Shown here piece after piece: positions 26,441 to 40,200 of a stretch of 64,000 bases of DNA. A program made the position numbers and the translations under genes. Numbering within the stretch: the first letter of the stretch is position 1; the number at the start of each line of letters is the position of its first letter. Source of the DNA: Paramacrobiotus metropolitanus (Eukaryota; Tardigrada; Eutardigrada; Parachela; Macrobiotidae); the NCBI RefSeq assembly GCF_019649055.1, contig NW_026570253.1:62001-126000 (forward strand), written 5' to 3'. The notes below the pieces were generated by a model, which saw only the letters and a list, made by a program, of their open reading frames with translations, had not been told where the DNA came from and ran no database searches.

Positions 26441-27421
26441 TATTGGAACAGGCTAAGCAGCAGCAGGATTTCGCCAGTCGGTGCCGGAATGTCGATAGTA
26501 ATGACTATTAACATGGAGGTATTTTGTTGTAAAAGCATTCTGTATAAAAACATCAAACTAATTTGAAGTAATTTCTTAACCTCACTATGGATAAGTTAGT
26601 ACGGTACTTATACATACGCATTATGCAGTTGATTAATCTGGCCAATTTTCATCCGCTCCAACAATATTTACTGGTACCTTAAACTCACTAATACTCTGTA
26701 CTTCGCCAGATTCTAATAATATACAATATTATTATTAATTCTCTAATATACCGTAAGGTACGTACGTACGTAACTGTACCATTCAAACCAGTTAGAAGTT
26801 GTTTTAACCGTACGTATTGCCTAAAGAGACGTACGATAAGTACTTATCACACTGTCCAGGGTCCAGGCACCAATAAAACTGTAGGACAAGTTGCACGATC
26901 AATCCTGCAGCGCGAAATTTGCTCACTTAAATGATGTGCTAACTGCTAAGCAAACCCTGCTTTCTGCCAGGGTAAACTTAATACGGTACCTTGTTCGAAC
27001 AGGTAAACAAACATTATCGACAGTAGTAATTCGATGCACATCGCCATGAACACTTGCGGTGCCGGTTACGAAGAACCAGTTGAAGATATCATCCATTTTA
27101 TTGATTCATCGCTTTGCACGCAGTCCACTTAATTTTTGCAAGTGCAAGGTTAACAAAATAAAAAATACAAAAGCCATTTTTGGAAAAGGATTTACCGAAA
27201 GAACACGCACACGCTAAAATAAAAATCATCTGCTGAAAGAAATGACAAACCACGGGAGAGTGGACGAACAGTATAATTAGGAACTAGTTCCGCAATAAAT
27301 CGCAAAATATTAAACAAGGAATGTTCATTGCACAATCCGATCATCCACAGTCCACAAGAACGACGTCCAAGGAACTGTACAGGGAACCACTGAAAACGGC
27401 CATGTTGGACTGTCTTCCGGA
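26441..27421. other. Intergenic region downstream of squalene synthase
   Basis: Holds the 3' ends of two convergent genes (squalene synthase and PMP3 copy 2). The sequence is AT-rich, with a GTACGTACGTACGTA run near 26760 and no recognisable gene. Confidence 0.4.
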
Positions 27422-27595
27422 TCAGTATTTGCAGATAATGTAGCAGGCGTGGATGATTCCCGGGATGAATCCGAATATCGTCAACAGGATGTTAATGGCC
27501 AGATCTTTGTTGCAGCCGCGCTCCAGGAACACGCCCAGCGGTGGTAGGATGAACGCGAAGATAAACTTGAAGATATCGGTGCAGGTCAACGGCAT
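27422..27595 (-). CDS. PMP3/UPF0057 family membrane proteolipid (copy 2)
   Basis: A single coding exon encodes 57 residues, the same length as copy 1. It reads MPLTCTDIFKFIFAFILPPL, then GVFLERGCNKDLAINILLT and PGIIHACYIICKY. It differs from copy 1 at few residues, mostly in the hydrophobic helices, while the DNA differs at many third positions. That pattern indicates purifying selection on a fairly old duplication. A splice acceptor (TTTTATAG) lies 7 bp before the ATG, mirroring copy 1, so the 5' UTR intron probably predates the duplication. It lies on the strand opposite copy 1. Confidence 0.93.
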   Translation of the reverse strand: MPLTCTDIFKFIFAFILPPLGVFLERGCNKDLAINILLTIFGFIPGIIHACYIICKY

Positions 27596-29383
27596 TTTCA
27601 GCTATAAAATTTAAAAGAATAATTTCACCTTCAAATTCACTTATAAAGGTAACATTACTATTTTACTGTTATTTATTTATTTATGTAAGTTAAGTTTATG
27701 GCTTCGCTTTTTCGAAATTTCGAATTCTGCAAAATTACGATAATTTCACTCACCTGTTTGGCGCTGGAAAATGGGATTCAGATACAAATTCTGGATACAC
27801 AGATTACGAGAAGGTTTACCGCTATGCGATTAATCCAAAGAAAGCAGATCTCGGATTAATTCAGATAGAACTACTGGTAAGTAAACGTATCTCAGGAAAA
27901 ATTCAAAAATGCGCAAGACTTCGAAACACCCAGTCAATCTTGTTCTGCTTGGAATATAGTACTTAAACTTTCCCCGGAATCACAAAAATAATACAGTACA
28001 AGTGAAGTCTCTTCGGCTGTTAACTCATCGGTCTGTCTTGTTAACAAACATTTTATAAAGCTTCCCGGTGATTCAGCATTTGGGAATCTGCCGACAAGCC
28101 AGATTGGTCGGTTCACTGATAAAGGTGTAAGTACGTGAGTACGTGATAGTATCGACCGGATCAACGCGTATAAAATTAAACACTACAGTAATTTCTTCTG
28201 TTGAATACAACCTAACGTACACATTCATATCCGGTTGATACCTGAATCCTGATCTACTCCGCTCAACCAGGCATGAATGATATATTAAAGGGCATCAGTA
28301 CAAGGAAATACTTATCGTTAGTAGCTAATGGTAAGTAGACTCGTAGTAGACCAGCATTTAGGGTATACTCGTATTAAAAGCGGAGTACACTAACTGTAAA
28401 TAACAAGATGAGCACGGATGAATATTGGCTTACGACTGGGCAGATAGACGAGTTTAAAATTCAAAAGTGCAGTGTGTTCGATGAGACAGTAGTTATGATT
28501 TCATAGTTAGCAGTTATGCCTGTATTCAAGGAAGCAGTAGTTATCAACAGATGGTCTTCAGTTTATTATATTTAACTGGTGACAGGGAATGCCCTGGGGT
28601 CAATTTGCGTTTGTGTCAGCTGAAATTTTTCCTGTTTCTGCGTTTAGATTGGTGACCAGTCAACAAGCGGACGTTTACTGGCATTATATATTACGTTAGC
28701 AGTTTGCACTTTTTCTTATGAGTTGAGGTCGATTAGGCCAATATCTGCTGCGAGGTTCTTCAAATGTTGACTTTTCGCCATTAAAGTTTCTTTCGTTTGT
28801 GCCTCGGCTGCTCGTTTTCGTTTTATTTTAAAACTAACTGAATCATTCGTTCACTCGGTATGTGGTCCACAAAAAACGCAGAAGCGAAACCAAAGCTGTT
28901 TGTTGTTAAACACTGATTTGCCCGTGGTGAAAAACAAGCGCATGTTAGCCCTATGGCATCCATGGCAACAAGCCTTTGAGTGACCACTGGGCTTATCCTA
29001 CTTGTGAGAGTAAAAAAACCACTAGCTTTGTGTTACTCTACGTTTTGAAAAGATTCTGTGAAAATTTAAAGCTGCAAAATCGGCTCAGTGGAAGCCGAGA
29101 ACATAGGTAACAAAGAGGACAGGCAGAAAACCTGCAAGAGATGTACAGTATTCATATAACAACACATTTGGCGTGGCAAGCGTAAAATCCATAAACCATT
29201 CCTCAGCAGAAACAGGCATCTTCGGATAAAAACTATTATAGTTAGTATCCAAAAATTCTGTGGTGTTAAAATCATTATAGCGTTCTTCCCAAAGAAATGG
29301 TAAAATATGCAATAAACAAAAACGGAAAATTCTGTGCAAAGTATTGTACAAAATAAACATTCAAATCACTGACAGAATTCGTT
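27596..29383. other. Intergenic region between PMP3 copy 2 and ECHDC3
   Basis: Contains the PMP3 copy 2 promoter and the ECHDC3 3' UTR. Frames at 27934-28164 and 29066-29360 (minus) are AT-rich, overlap in different frames, and have no family resemblance. I see no other gene. Confidence 0.4.
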
Positions 29384-31518
29384 CTAGGATGTCCAACTCG
29401 GTTTTCGCTTCTCGAAAAATGCGCTGATTCCTTCCTGGCAGTCATCCATTTTCAGGTTCTTGAGCATTGTCCTTTCCCCGTCCCTAGCAGAAGCAGCAAA
29501 CAGTACAGTCGCCACTACACAAACACTATGATACAAATACAAATACTACCAAAATAATATCAATCAGTATTCGAAAATCACCTGTACGCCGCAGTTCGAT
29601 CCATACCGCGTTGCCGGTTCAGAAACTCTTTCCCGAGTCTGACTACCGCTGGGCTCTTCTCACAGATCCGATTGGCAATTCGAAGCGTCTCCTCTTCCAG
29701 CTGACTTTCTTCCACAACCGATGTAACAAGCCCGCACTGCAGTGCTTCTACGAAAGTAAGAAAAGAAAGCAATGCACACGCTGATGTACCAAAATTCAAT
29801 CTAGATAAACTGCTGTATATCTTCTATTGTAGCAGACTTTCTACTCTAGGTGTTACAATACAGTATTAAGTTTACCCTGTAAGTTTAACAGCTTGCTTGA
29901 AGTGTAAGTGTAACAGCTGTTTCATTGCAAATGGTTAGCAGTGAGTATTCCATAAAATACGGGCAATTAATAATCAAATGGATAGAATTAGTCTCTACCA
30001 ATAAATTACAACGCAATAAACACACCCTGTGCGGAGATGGAATCACCGGTGTACAGCATTTTCGCGGCTACCTTCTTCGGGATGGCACGTATCAATGGAA
30101 TGCTCGGCGTCGAACAGAAAAGTCCGTTACTGACCCTAATAAAAGAATTCGATTGTTTACTATTAAAAATCAGTTACATAATATTCATTTACCCCGGAGT
30201 GGAAAACTGTGATATTTTGCTGGCGACCACCTGTGTTATGAAAATAAGTAATTGAAAAACTGATGTAATGCACGTGTTAAGCATAAGCTACCGGCCGAAA
30301 ATACATACAAAAATTACATACAAAACAGACTCCCACATAAAACTCACGATCACATATTATGTACATTACCATAATTAAAAATTAAATAAGCTGCAATAAT
30401 TATTAATAAACTAAAAACAGGTTATCTGGGCAATAAAAAGTCGTACAAATGCAATTAAATATTTATGTTACGCTTGCAATATGCACGATGAAACGGCCAG
30501 CGAACACGAACCATATCGCAGCTAGCAACAAGCTGACATCCGGCTGCGGCAGCAACGCCATTTACCACGGCCAAAACGGGAACAGGAGCATCCTCAATAG
30601 CACACATTAGCAAGGTACACGTGCTGAAAACTTTTTCGTGATGCAGTTTTCCTGTGTCCGTTTTCTACGATGAATAATTTCAAATTTTTGTACAAATCCC
30701 AAACAACAGATGAGACATTTCAGCAATTAGACTTCCGCCTCTCTACTGTAGAACTAATACACATTACTGAGGTAATTTCGCCCCAGCGGTGGTAGACGTG
30801 ACGACATCAGAAATATTCTCGCGGTATGCAACGACGACGACTGGACGTCCTTCAAATTACTTATTATTATTGTCTTACGGTTTAGTATACAAATAGTTCT
30901 ATTATCTCGCATTTCCTGGCATCTTTTGCAAAATCCCGTACCAGTTCCTTCAGATCATGTCCAGATGAAAAAACCGGTCCGTTGGCTGAGAGAACGATGA
31001 GCCGCGGATAATCTTTATCGTCTTTCAGATGCCGTAAAATTTCCTCCATCATCTCCAACGACAGCGCGTTCCTGCAAAACAATTCGGTTATTTGCCTCTT
31101 TAGTTCATGTATAGTAGATTTTTTGTGAACTTATTATTACAGTGCACCTCTTTCTGGGATTATTGAGAACGATTCGCTTGATCCCATTCTGCGAGGACAC
31201 CAGACACAATGCGTGTTCGGAGCTCCGAGGAGAAACCGCGGACGGCAGTGTTTTTGACACTGGTTGAGTTGCAAACCCACAACGCAAAACCGACATCGGA
31301 ACGGATGTGAAAGCGCCATTTTGGATGCTTCTGCGGACAGGGGAACAATTTGTTGGATAATCGTGAGGGTTGACATTGTCAACTTGACACTGCCAAGGCA
31401 CAATCTTTTCGCGCTTCACAGGTATGTAAATGTAGCTAAAAACTTACGAGTGAAATGGTAATCGCGTCCTGAATGCAACAGTTGCGGTACGGATGACGCT
31501 TTTGGAAAACATAGTCAT
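29384..31518 (-). CDS. ECHDC3: Enoyl-CoA hydratase domain-containing protein 3, mitochondrial
   Basis: Eight exons join in phase: 31518-31448, 31330-31148, 31071-30942, 30664-30512, 30230-30193, 30135-30026, 29747-29582 and 29483-29384, giving 316 residues (human protein 303). Exon 1 encodes MTMFSKSVIRTATVAFRTRL, an Arg/Ser-rich amphipathic start typical of a mitochondrial presequence. Conserved blocks are IVLNNPRKRNALSLEMM, SANGPVFSSGHDLKEL and VVNGVAAAAGCQLVASCD (the two oxyanion-hole blocks), GLFCSTPSIPLIRAIPKKVA, ISAQEALQCGLV and CQEGISAFFEKRKPSW. It is a crotonase-fold protein; ECHDC3 is linked to fatty-acid metabolism but its exact substrate is not settled. A frame covering 31137-31403 overlaps exon 2 and is a shadow. 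Confidence 0.92.
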
Positions 31519-32262
31519 GGAAGACGATAAGGGATAATTATCACACCTTGCAGGAGATAACGTAAATACTTGGTTTGTATGAACTTTGCTTGTATTCATA
31601 CGCAATCCGCGATATCTCCAGTGTGAGCTGTAACCGTAAAAGCAGAATGGGCTGTGAAGCACTGCAGACGTACAATATGTACGTATTAATGGAAGTATTT
31701 GTAATTAGTTACCGAAGAACAGTACAGTAAGTAATTAATTGTTTGAAGCATGAATGAAGTCAACACGTTAAAATTTGAAAACGAAAAACAGCTGATTACT
31801 CGTACGCAGTGCGTACTGTACCAGAATGTTTACGTAACCGCCTCCGCCGACGTTGAGGAATTGTTTTGTAACTTTTGTTACAGATCGTTACAGTATCTGT
31901 ATATTTCGTTATCATGGCTCATAAATGTACCGCCCATGGCGCTCACACAGTTAAAACGTGCGAAAAGATGTTATCAGCGAATAACTTTCCAAAACAACTA
32001 AGATTTTCATACTCGTAGACATATGTAATTATATAACCACCTACAGCGTTTGTACGAACATCGAGTATTTTTGTTGAAAGAACTATTACATTTCCCAAAA
32101 AAGATTTCGTAAACGCGTACAGATACTCGTACTGCGGTAATTTAACGACAGCATATCACCACAAAAGCACCGGAATCAGACACATCACAGATTCACAGGT
32201 AGAAAACCGAGAACGGGGACCGGAAAATGGGAGACAAAGCACAAAATTCCGAGCAGTCGCAA
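31519..32262. other. Intergenic region between ECHDC3 and MFSD9
   Basis: About 740 bp hold the ECHDC3 promoter and the MFSD9 3' UTR. Both genes are on the minus strand. No recognisable gene; one AT-rich plus-strand frame (31750-32001) lacks any motif. Confidence 0.4.
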
Positions 32263-34248
32263 TCAGTACATACACAAAATCTGCATCACTCCCAGCGTCG
32301 TGCACACCACCGACAACACCTGCGGTCCATAGGCGAAGTAATCCTGTGCCAGCCCACTGATAAACGAACTGGACAGCCGGCAGAATGATCCCACAGACTG
32401 GCTGGCGCCCATCAGCGCTCCGTGGTGGTCGGGCTGGGGACTGCGCTCCAGTAACTGCGTCATGTGGGCCAACCGGCTGAAGGGTGCCACGAAGTTGACC
32501 AGCGACAGGCTAAGAATGTAGATCCACACGTTGGTGGTGGTGGACGAGGCCAGGAGGCCCACGCCGGTCAGAATGGAGGTGTGGAGCATGAGATGATTGT
32601 TAGGATACCGCGACATAAGCGAACCGGAAGTGCAGGCCGACCCAATTACGCCGAGAAGGGCTTGCAGAGAAGTCAAGTAGCCGGAGAGCTGGGACGACAT
32701 GCCGAAGTGCTCTTTAGCGTGCTGCACCTATCTCAACCCAGAAAAATAAACTGGAATACACAAATATAACAGACTCGCAGAGCTGCATCGGCGAAAGAAA
32801 CCGACAGGTTAGACTTGGACTTGGACAGCGACGCTGAGTTAATTAGTGGTGTTAGCTCTTAATTCTATATTCTGTTTCTCTTTAGTCTTTACCCATTACC
32901 CATATTATTATAAAGTGTTTACAAGCGCCCGGTGTTGTTTGCAAAACCTGTAAAATGTTATCTTCAAATAATTCAGCGGAAATCTTATTTTTTCGTTCAT
33001 AAGTGTATTAAGATTGACAGAGCGTAGTTATTTAAAACATGCTACACGAGTACAGGGCACCTAACTTCAGAAGTAGATTAATATGATCTTTAAAAAAGCG
33101 ACAAGAAGTAGATTAATATGATCTTTAAAAAAGCGACAATTTACTATCGCGAAGTAATTTAAAAAAATGGATTATAGTGTAACTTACGTAATTCACCCGA
33201 AGAACCATGACACTGAAGGAAATGAGCAGCTGCAATAAGAAAATATCCCAGTTGTGGTACAGCGTCCCCCCAAAGTGTCCCTCCTGCTTTTTCTCCCGCT
33301 TGACCGCGTTGCCGCGCACATGTACCACCGGCAGGCAGGTGGCCACCACCGTGGCGATGGTGAAGAACGTCATGGCCGTCAGCAGAGCCACCATCTGGAA
33401 ACCGTTTTCCTGCTGCGCAATATGACCGCCCAGCAGCGGCCCCAGGACGAAACCGGCGTTGGAGATGGTCATGAAGGTGCTGAAGCGGTGCGCGGCAGGA
33501 GTGTCAGGGCGTCCGGAGTGTTTGCCGTGGGAATCAGCGGCTTCCTCGGCGCTGTGCAGGTCGGCGAGGTAGGCTTTGCACAATGTCTGGGTGTGCTTGA
33601 AGCAGCCGCACAATATGCGACTGAGGAAGAGCAGGGGCAGCCAGAAGGAGAGGGACAGCAGCAGATAGCCCAGGGCGCTTAGGAGTGTGGTGAAGAGGAG
33701 AATGCGTTTCCGCCCCATCCGGTCCGACCTGGGTTAAAATTGTCGTCAATGAATAGTTTATTAATGCAGCAGTAAGTCTCAAGAAAAGCAACAAAATTAA
33801 CCGAGCGCAAGAAACATTTCTCAAATTTTTATTTAATTTGCTGCTTAAATTTCATGTTCTAAAAAATAAAGCAAAGAGCTTGTTATCGCGATGCTGGCCA
33901 GGAATCCAATACAGTCTAGGAAAGTTGTTATTATTGTAAACTCACTGGTTCTCATTACCAGTTGCCCACGGTTGGACTGGAGAATAACTGACACACTCCA
34001 TACAAGGAGCCCATCAGTCCGGCCATGGTGAAGGAGGATCCGACGTCCAGCGACTGCTGCCGGATTAACGGCGTCAGCATGGACACGGCGAAGAGATCGA
34101 GGAAGGCAATGAGGTAGATGATGCGGGCGCTCCACTGCGCTGTCTGCGAATCGCTTGACGGATTCGCACGGGCAGGTTCCTCATTATGGAGCTTCTCGTT
34201 CAAGGTGCTGGCGCTCTTTTTTCTCCGGTAAACATCCGTTGAAAACAT
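32263..34248 (-). CDS. MFSD9: Major facilitator superfamily transporter, MFSD9-like
   Basis: Three exons (34248-33959, 33728-33188, 32727-32263) join in phase to 431 residues, close to human MFSD9. After a basic cytoplasmic N-terminus, TM1 reads IIYLIAFLDLFAVSMLTPL. The TM2-TM3 loop carries the MFS motif A as GNWSDRMGRKR, split by intron 1. TM4-TM5 include RILCGCFKHTQTLCKAYLADL and ISNAGFVLGPLLGG, matching MFSD9 (AGIFKHT..., GVGFILGPVVGG). The C-terminal half begins VQHAKEHFGMSSQLSGYLTS and ends with ASQSVGSFCRLSSSFISGLA, also as in MFSD9. Twelve TM segments are likely. The substrate is unknown for the family. Intron 2 contains a 35-bp tandem duplication. Confidence 0.88.
33069..33138. repeat. 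Perfect 35-bp tandem duplication in MFSD9 intron 2
   Basis: Copies at 33069-33103 and 33104-33138 are identical, each starting AGAAGTAGATTAATATG and ending AAGCGACA. This points to a recent duplication or an assembly artefact. Confidence 0.95.
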
Positions 34249-37200
34249 TATCGCAGATTTCGGATTACTTTAGAGTATGGGTGTTGCGTAACAATCTCTA
34301 CTACCTAATTGTAAACAAAACTGTAAAAACATCAAAACAATGAGAATTTTGTTTCCAATTTTCCTGGATGAACAGCACGGAAAACTAACGTAACCAGCTG
34401 CGAGAGCTGGTTGGTTGGGATTAACTTTTGCAATCTGCAGCCACTTGTTAGCGAAAAGATGACACTGGAACGGCGTAAAAAATTTCGTAAAAATTAGTGC
34501 AACAAAAAATCATATGATGATAGGAATGGGAAGAAACTACTACTTTGCACATTTGGAACTTAGAGGTTATCATTTCGATTTGCTTTGCGTACGCGTGGTC
34601 ATCTTGCCAACGTCGCACTATAGCTACCATTTGCCAGTGGTTCTCATGGAATGGATTGCGCTAGTGTTAATTTGTAGTTGGCCGCTACCATGAACTTCCT
34701 CCATTACAAAGCACTATAGACTAAAGATGTTATAAAAAGTTCAGTATTTGTCGCTACTGGATGAAGGGGCCGGTACCACTGGACAGGAACACTGTTTAGG
34801 CTGAAATAGCTTCCGTGTCCAGTTGAACCGGCCCCTCTCTGTATACAAGTGCATCCTGGTGGGGTGGGACTGTGGGACTCCGACTCAGGCCCGTGGGAGA
34901 ACAGTTAAGGTCGCTCCGAGTGGTGGCTTCGTCTTCTGCCGAAAGCGTTTAGATCGCTCCGATCTGCTCCTTTCGCGCTGCCTTAGCATAGTTAGCAGTT
35001 AGTAGTGGGCTGGATAAAAATAAAAAGGGATAAAGAGAATGGTATTAAACAAATTTGCAAATGGAATTTTAAATGTCGTTACCTCGCGCGCGTTGCTAAA
35101 CGAGTCTGTGTCTGAAATTAAACTGGTCAGTGAAGTTTGTAAGTCTTATACGTAATATTAATGTATACAAATTCAATAAATCTGAAAATGAAACCGTTGC
35201 CTGTAGCAAACTCTCGGTTGATAGTTAAGCACTAGTTTAAGATGGAGGATATAATTACGTAAATAAACAACCAGCGTTGTTTTTGGTGCGGCGTACATTG
35301 CAGTATACTCGTAACATTTGGTGGTGCTGGTACCCCGCACGAAAGTGATGCGGAAAAACTATGCTGATTTGGTCGTGTTTCTGTATATTTCCAATTAAAC
35401 TTTGCGCAAATTTGAGTGTTGCTATAATGTAGTCAGTTGGTCGTCTCTAAATCGCATCCCAGGTATGCGCTCAGATACGGACGTTTCATCGCTTGCGCAC
35501 ATTTTAACAGCTCTTTGCAGAACGTCCAATTTTCCAACGGAGCTGGCGCGAAATCCGATCGACTTCGACCATTGAATTTCTAGCCAACTGGGCTTTTAAT
35601 TGAAGGAGAAAAATATAATAGCATAGATTTTTTAAAAGTCGTTAGTTTCAGAAATCGTGCAGAATAAACGAATCCAGAATGCGCACGTTCGCATTCTGAC
35701 CGCATCACTTTCGTGTGGGGGTGTGCATATACCTTATACCTACTCTGATTAGGATTTCGGTGACCTTTACACTTCTAACCGGTTGGAAGTTTTACTATCA
35801 GTAAACTACTGTTTGTGACATTCCGTGGAACGATAATTGTCGGCTTGCATTTTACTACTGTTATTTGTGATCGATTTTAAACAGCCAGCTGTATGCGTTT
35901 TTGACTCTTGAACCGGCGTCCGCACTATAGTCACAATTATTCACATAGTTCATGGAATAAATAATACCTACATTTTCTGATTATGAAACCAGGTATATTT
36001 CTGTGTTGTTTTCCAGGACGTTGGGCAATAACAGCGGAGGTGGAGTTACATGCGAACGGACAAAACACCCAGCCGTGGAGGGCGCAGGTTGGTGAACTTG
36101 CTGCGCATCACTCAAGGTTTCATCTGTACAGTAGCCAGTAACAAACACTGGTGAGTAGTACTGTAGCAGGTAAACTGATGAAGCGACAAAGTGTGTAATC
36201 ATATCCAGCCTGCAGCTAATTGCGTGAATCGGCTGTTAGCGTTGTCGATATCAGCTTGAATGAATATCACCTCGTTCTGCGGTGCTGACCGGCCACTGCA
36301 GTTTGATTTCGACGTTCGCCAACACACAGAGTGCGTGTAATATAGTGTATGGATGTTGTTGTGCATTTTCGGCATTTTCTGTTTATTGTGGCGGTTCGAA
36401 GGGTTTTCATTTAGTGATGATGTATGAATGATGGTTGACCTAATTAGGCTAACGCTGTGGTACTTCCGGTATTCCTGTTGTGATCGTTTTCGAGGATTGT
36501 TTATCATGTCCTGCTGAACGTTATTGGATTATTTTGAGCTTTGACTGTCTTCTTTCGAGGCATCGTATTTCCGCTGTTTTGATTTTAATTTGCTGTTATT
36601 TTCCATCGTTTATTGGTGTGAACAACGTGATTTGGTAATTGTTACAAGTACTTTCGAACCGGTGAGTGAAACCTGTCGCCAAAAATTGCTGTTAAGGTTA
36701 TGTTGATTAACACGAGCACGAATTTGGATTTATTTTGCCGGTTGCGTTTTCAGGCGAATACTATACAGTTATGTATCAGATGATTTCTATCTAGTTCTCT
36801 TGATATACTTGGGCTTTCTTATTAATTGGATAATTGATTATTGTTTTCGACGACAATTAAAGTCGTGGATAGCATGCTAAAGGTAGCTGCATAAATGAAT
36901 GTCTGTTAAACGAAACGTTTCCGAATTCATTATCTCTGCGCTGTGTGTGGCGTTGATTGGGTACTCTGCCGGTTGATGGAAGTTATGAAGTAACCTGTCG
37001 CGCGACTGCTCAGGTTCAAGGCAAAAATTAAAATAATTTGCCTTCATTTGTAAGCAAAGCGGTTGGCACTTGTCCAGCTGTCCCCACAAATAACTCGTCT
37101 AATGAGTCGCAGCGGATGCCGACAGAAAAAACAATCTGCAACCAGACACTTATGATCAGTACTTTTGCCGACTGTTAATTGAGCAATAAGTGATAACCTC

Positions 37201-40200
37201 TTTATAAAATAAATGAAAATTGTTTTACTTCCGATAACAACTTAAAATGCCTTCCACAGTGGGCAACTCTTTTTTGCGTCCGGGCGTTATCCCGCACACG
37301 ACTAACTTTACGTTTCTGTACGCGTGCATCTTTTTAATTATTATATTTTCATGAAATATGGCTGTTTTAAACGAATATTCCAGATACGATAACTGTTGTT
37401 AAAGTCTTGGTACAAGTTTTGGGGAAATCTGAATAAAAACCAGAACAATGCCGTGGGCAATATAATGCACACATAAGGACGTTTGACAAAATGGATTTTT
37501 TCTGTTTTGATTTTTGTTATGATTTATCCAGCGCGTGCGCCTACTGACCTTATACAGTGCTTTTGTGCCTAATGCTGGTATATACTGTATTGTATTTTGT
37601 GCATTCTGTCATTCATGATGCTAGACAGATCCCCACAGGTCTCGTTGCGCTAATACATACTGTCGCTCGGAATAATTGTCATCTTTATGCCGTTGTATGC
37701 TGTAATACCTGGCCTGGTGTCTGGTGACATAGTAATCCAATATCCATCCGTGTTTGGAGAGGTGGAAAGTGGTGATAAGGGATTGTCGTCAGGAACACCG
37801 TGGCTGCACCGCCGCGCGCATTGTTTAAACAGAAAGCTTTCATCAAAAAAGTTGCGTTTTTAAATGTGCTTGTAGATCTGCCTCACGTGTGTAGTAGCAT
37901 TTGTATCGATTTTTTGCTTGAAAAGGTGCACATAAGACTAACTTAGAAGACGTTTTTGTTCCAAACGATTTTGTTAACTTTGAGGTGAAACGAAATGCAT
38001 TTAATACCGGTTTTTATGGCCGAATATTTTTAAACTCTCCTTACTCATTTTTATTGCAAGATTTTTACGTGGGCCGGCGAAGTAATTTTTCAGATGATGC
38101 TGTTTAAAACATGCACCGTTGAAAACCTGTTTTGTTATATACTGATGAATATGGGATTTTAAATCAAATCGCGGAGCAGCATTTCTCAAAGGAATCCAAA
38201 ACTGTGTTAATAGTATTCATATATCTAAAAATATTGCTAATTAATGCAAAAGTCATGTTTTATGTAAAACCTTACAAAACATTAATACATTAATATTATC
38301 TGCATTACTAAATTCTGTACTATCTTGCTTGCAGAAATGCGAAGGCGGATATCCGTGTCCAATGAGGAAATTACGGAAATATAACTGATCACATTGCTGA
38401 TGGGATAACACCAAAATAATCAGCAAATTCCTTCGGCAATTTTTACGTTGTGTGATAAGGATGCGGAATGTGCTTCCGGTAGCGGTTAGGTTCTCATGGA
38501 TTACAGGTGCGCAGATACGTACTCTTCAACTATTCGCTGTGTACAGTTAAATGCTCATCAATTGATACATCTGTCAGTAAATCCGTAATTTTCATCGTGA
38601 TTATCGTTCTGCGCGTGATACCGAGACAGACCGGGAGTGACAGTTTTTTATCGCCGGCTGATGTTAGTTCTGGGTCTGGTTAATTGCCGACTCTTGGCTG
38701 ACCGATTCGCCACCGCGCATCATTCGCACTGCGAATCTGAGATGCTGTGAAAGTGTGCCGCTCGCTGTATCACTTTGTCACAGCAACAATACGGTGAAAA
38801 TTACGTTTACGGAATAAATAACGCTTATTTTGAAATTTCTGTGGTTGACCTCCTTTTGTTAAGTTTCTTTAAATATACATGTACTGGAGAATAATCTACT
38901 ATCCTTTAAAGAATTTTAGAACTTTGGAAAATTTTTTTTTGTGGTTCCCTTTTATTTTACTGAGTGCTGCCCGTACGTAGTAAGACGTAATAAGCTCATG
39001 CTAGCAAATTTTTTGAAAAACCCCGAAACAGGTTTAAATGATTTCAAAGCTACTGGATTTAGTTAACATTATGTGAAGGTTTATAGTGTGAAATTGTGAA
39101 TGTGAAAGTAGGACAAATGGGACAATGGGCTGTGCTGCGATTGTATATTAAATTTAATTTGTTTGAATTATAAGTAATCGTTGCTGTTCCAACTTGAACT
39201 TGATAACGGCGCACTATGTTTCGCCGGATGTGATCCAAAATTAGTCATTTTGCTTCGAATTTAACTGACTTTGGTTACTCCAACAACAGTCAATCGTGCA
39301 ATAAATTTTTCAAAGTTAATACGAGCACAACCGAATAATTTATGTACTTCTCCGTTGTTCTTTCCGCATGGCTGACCGCCTTTGGGTGTCACTTTCCTCA
39401 ATCCCGCTGTTTGTTGTAAAGCACGGCAGCAAACACGCACACGCGTCTGTGTTAAATGAGCAGGGATTTTCACCGACTGAATCGGGAGTCAGGGGCGCAC
39501 TTGACATTTTCCAGAGGTTTTTTCTTTGCCCACAATAGCTATGTCATTGTTACTTAAGTAGCGGTGTTGTTTGCAAGACGGTGTTGGATGTCGGCGTAAG
39601 CCAAGTGTTGACCCAGATTGTTCACTGCTAAAACTGCTAATCGGTTACAATGGACGGGATGACCTGCACGTGGCGATTTTTTGTCGACCGAATGCAGATG
39701 CGAAGAGTCAATTGTAATTGCGAACAGTTATAATGATTTCATGGGTTTCGGCTAGCGTCTGTTACATCTGTTTGTTTGCTTGTGTATTATTTTCGATCTT
39801 GCCCCTTGTTTTTATTTTGTACAAAACATTATCGAATCCTAATTAGAAAGTGTTGAGGTAGTATATGGGATCTACAACTCTTGGGGGATGTACAATACTC
39901 AGTGACTGAATAAATTTTGTTTGTGTCTCATTTTGAGAACAGCTACCCGTAGTTAAGCTTCTTCTATCGTAAATGAGAGCTCATATGTTTATATTTATTT
40001 TTACTTTTGCACGGGGCATTACAGTACAGGCATAGCTGCTTCAACTACAATATAGAAAAGTACGCAAACTAAATTAAACTGACCAATTAAATTTTTTTAT
40101 CACTATAAATTATTTCGGAACGTAACTTTCCGGCCATGACTTTCAGATTTGACCAAACAGATACTGTACTGAGCAATATGTAGCCGCCAGAATAACAGTT

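Noticed and set aside
26311-26556. Minus-strand 81-codon frame that looks protein-like
   Set aside because: It is antisense to the last squalene synthase exon (26348-26440), which continues the conserved reading frame; the minus frame has no splice partners.
31137-31403. 88-codon alternative frame at ECHDC3 exon 2
   Set aside because: The other frame joins exon 1 and exon 3 in phase and gives the conserved crotonase blocks.
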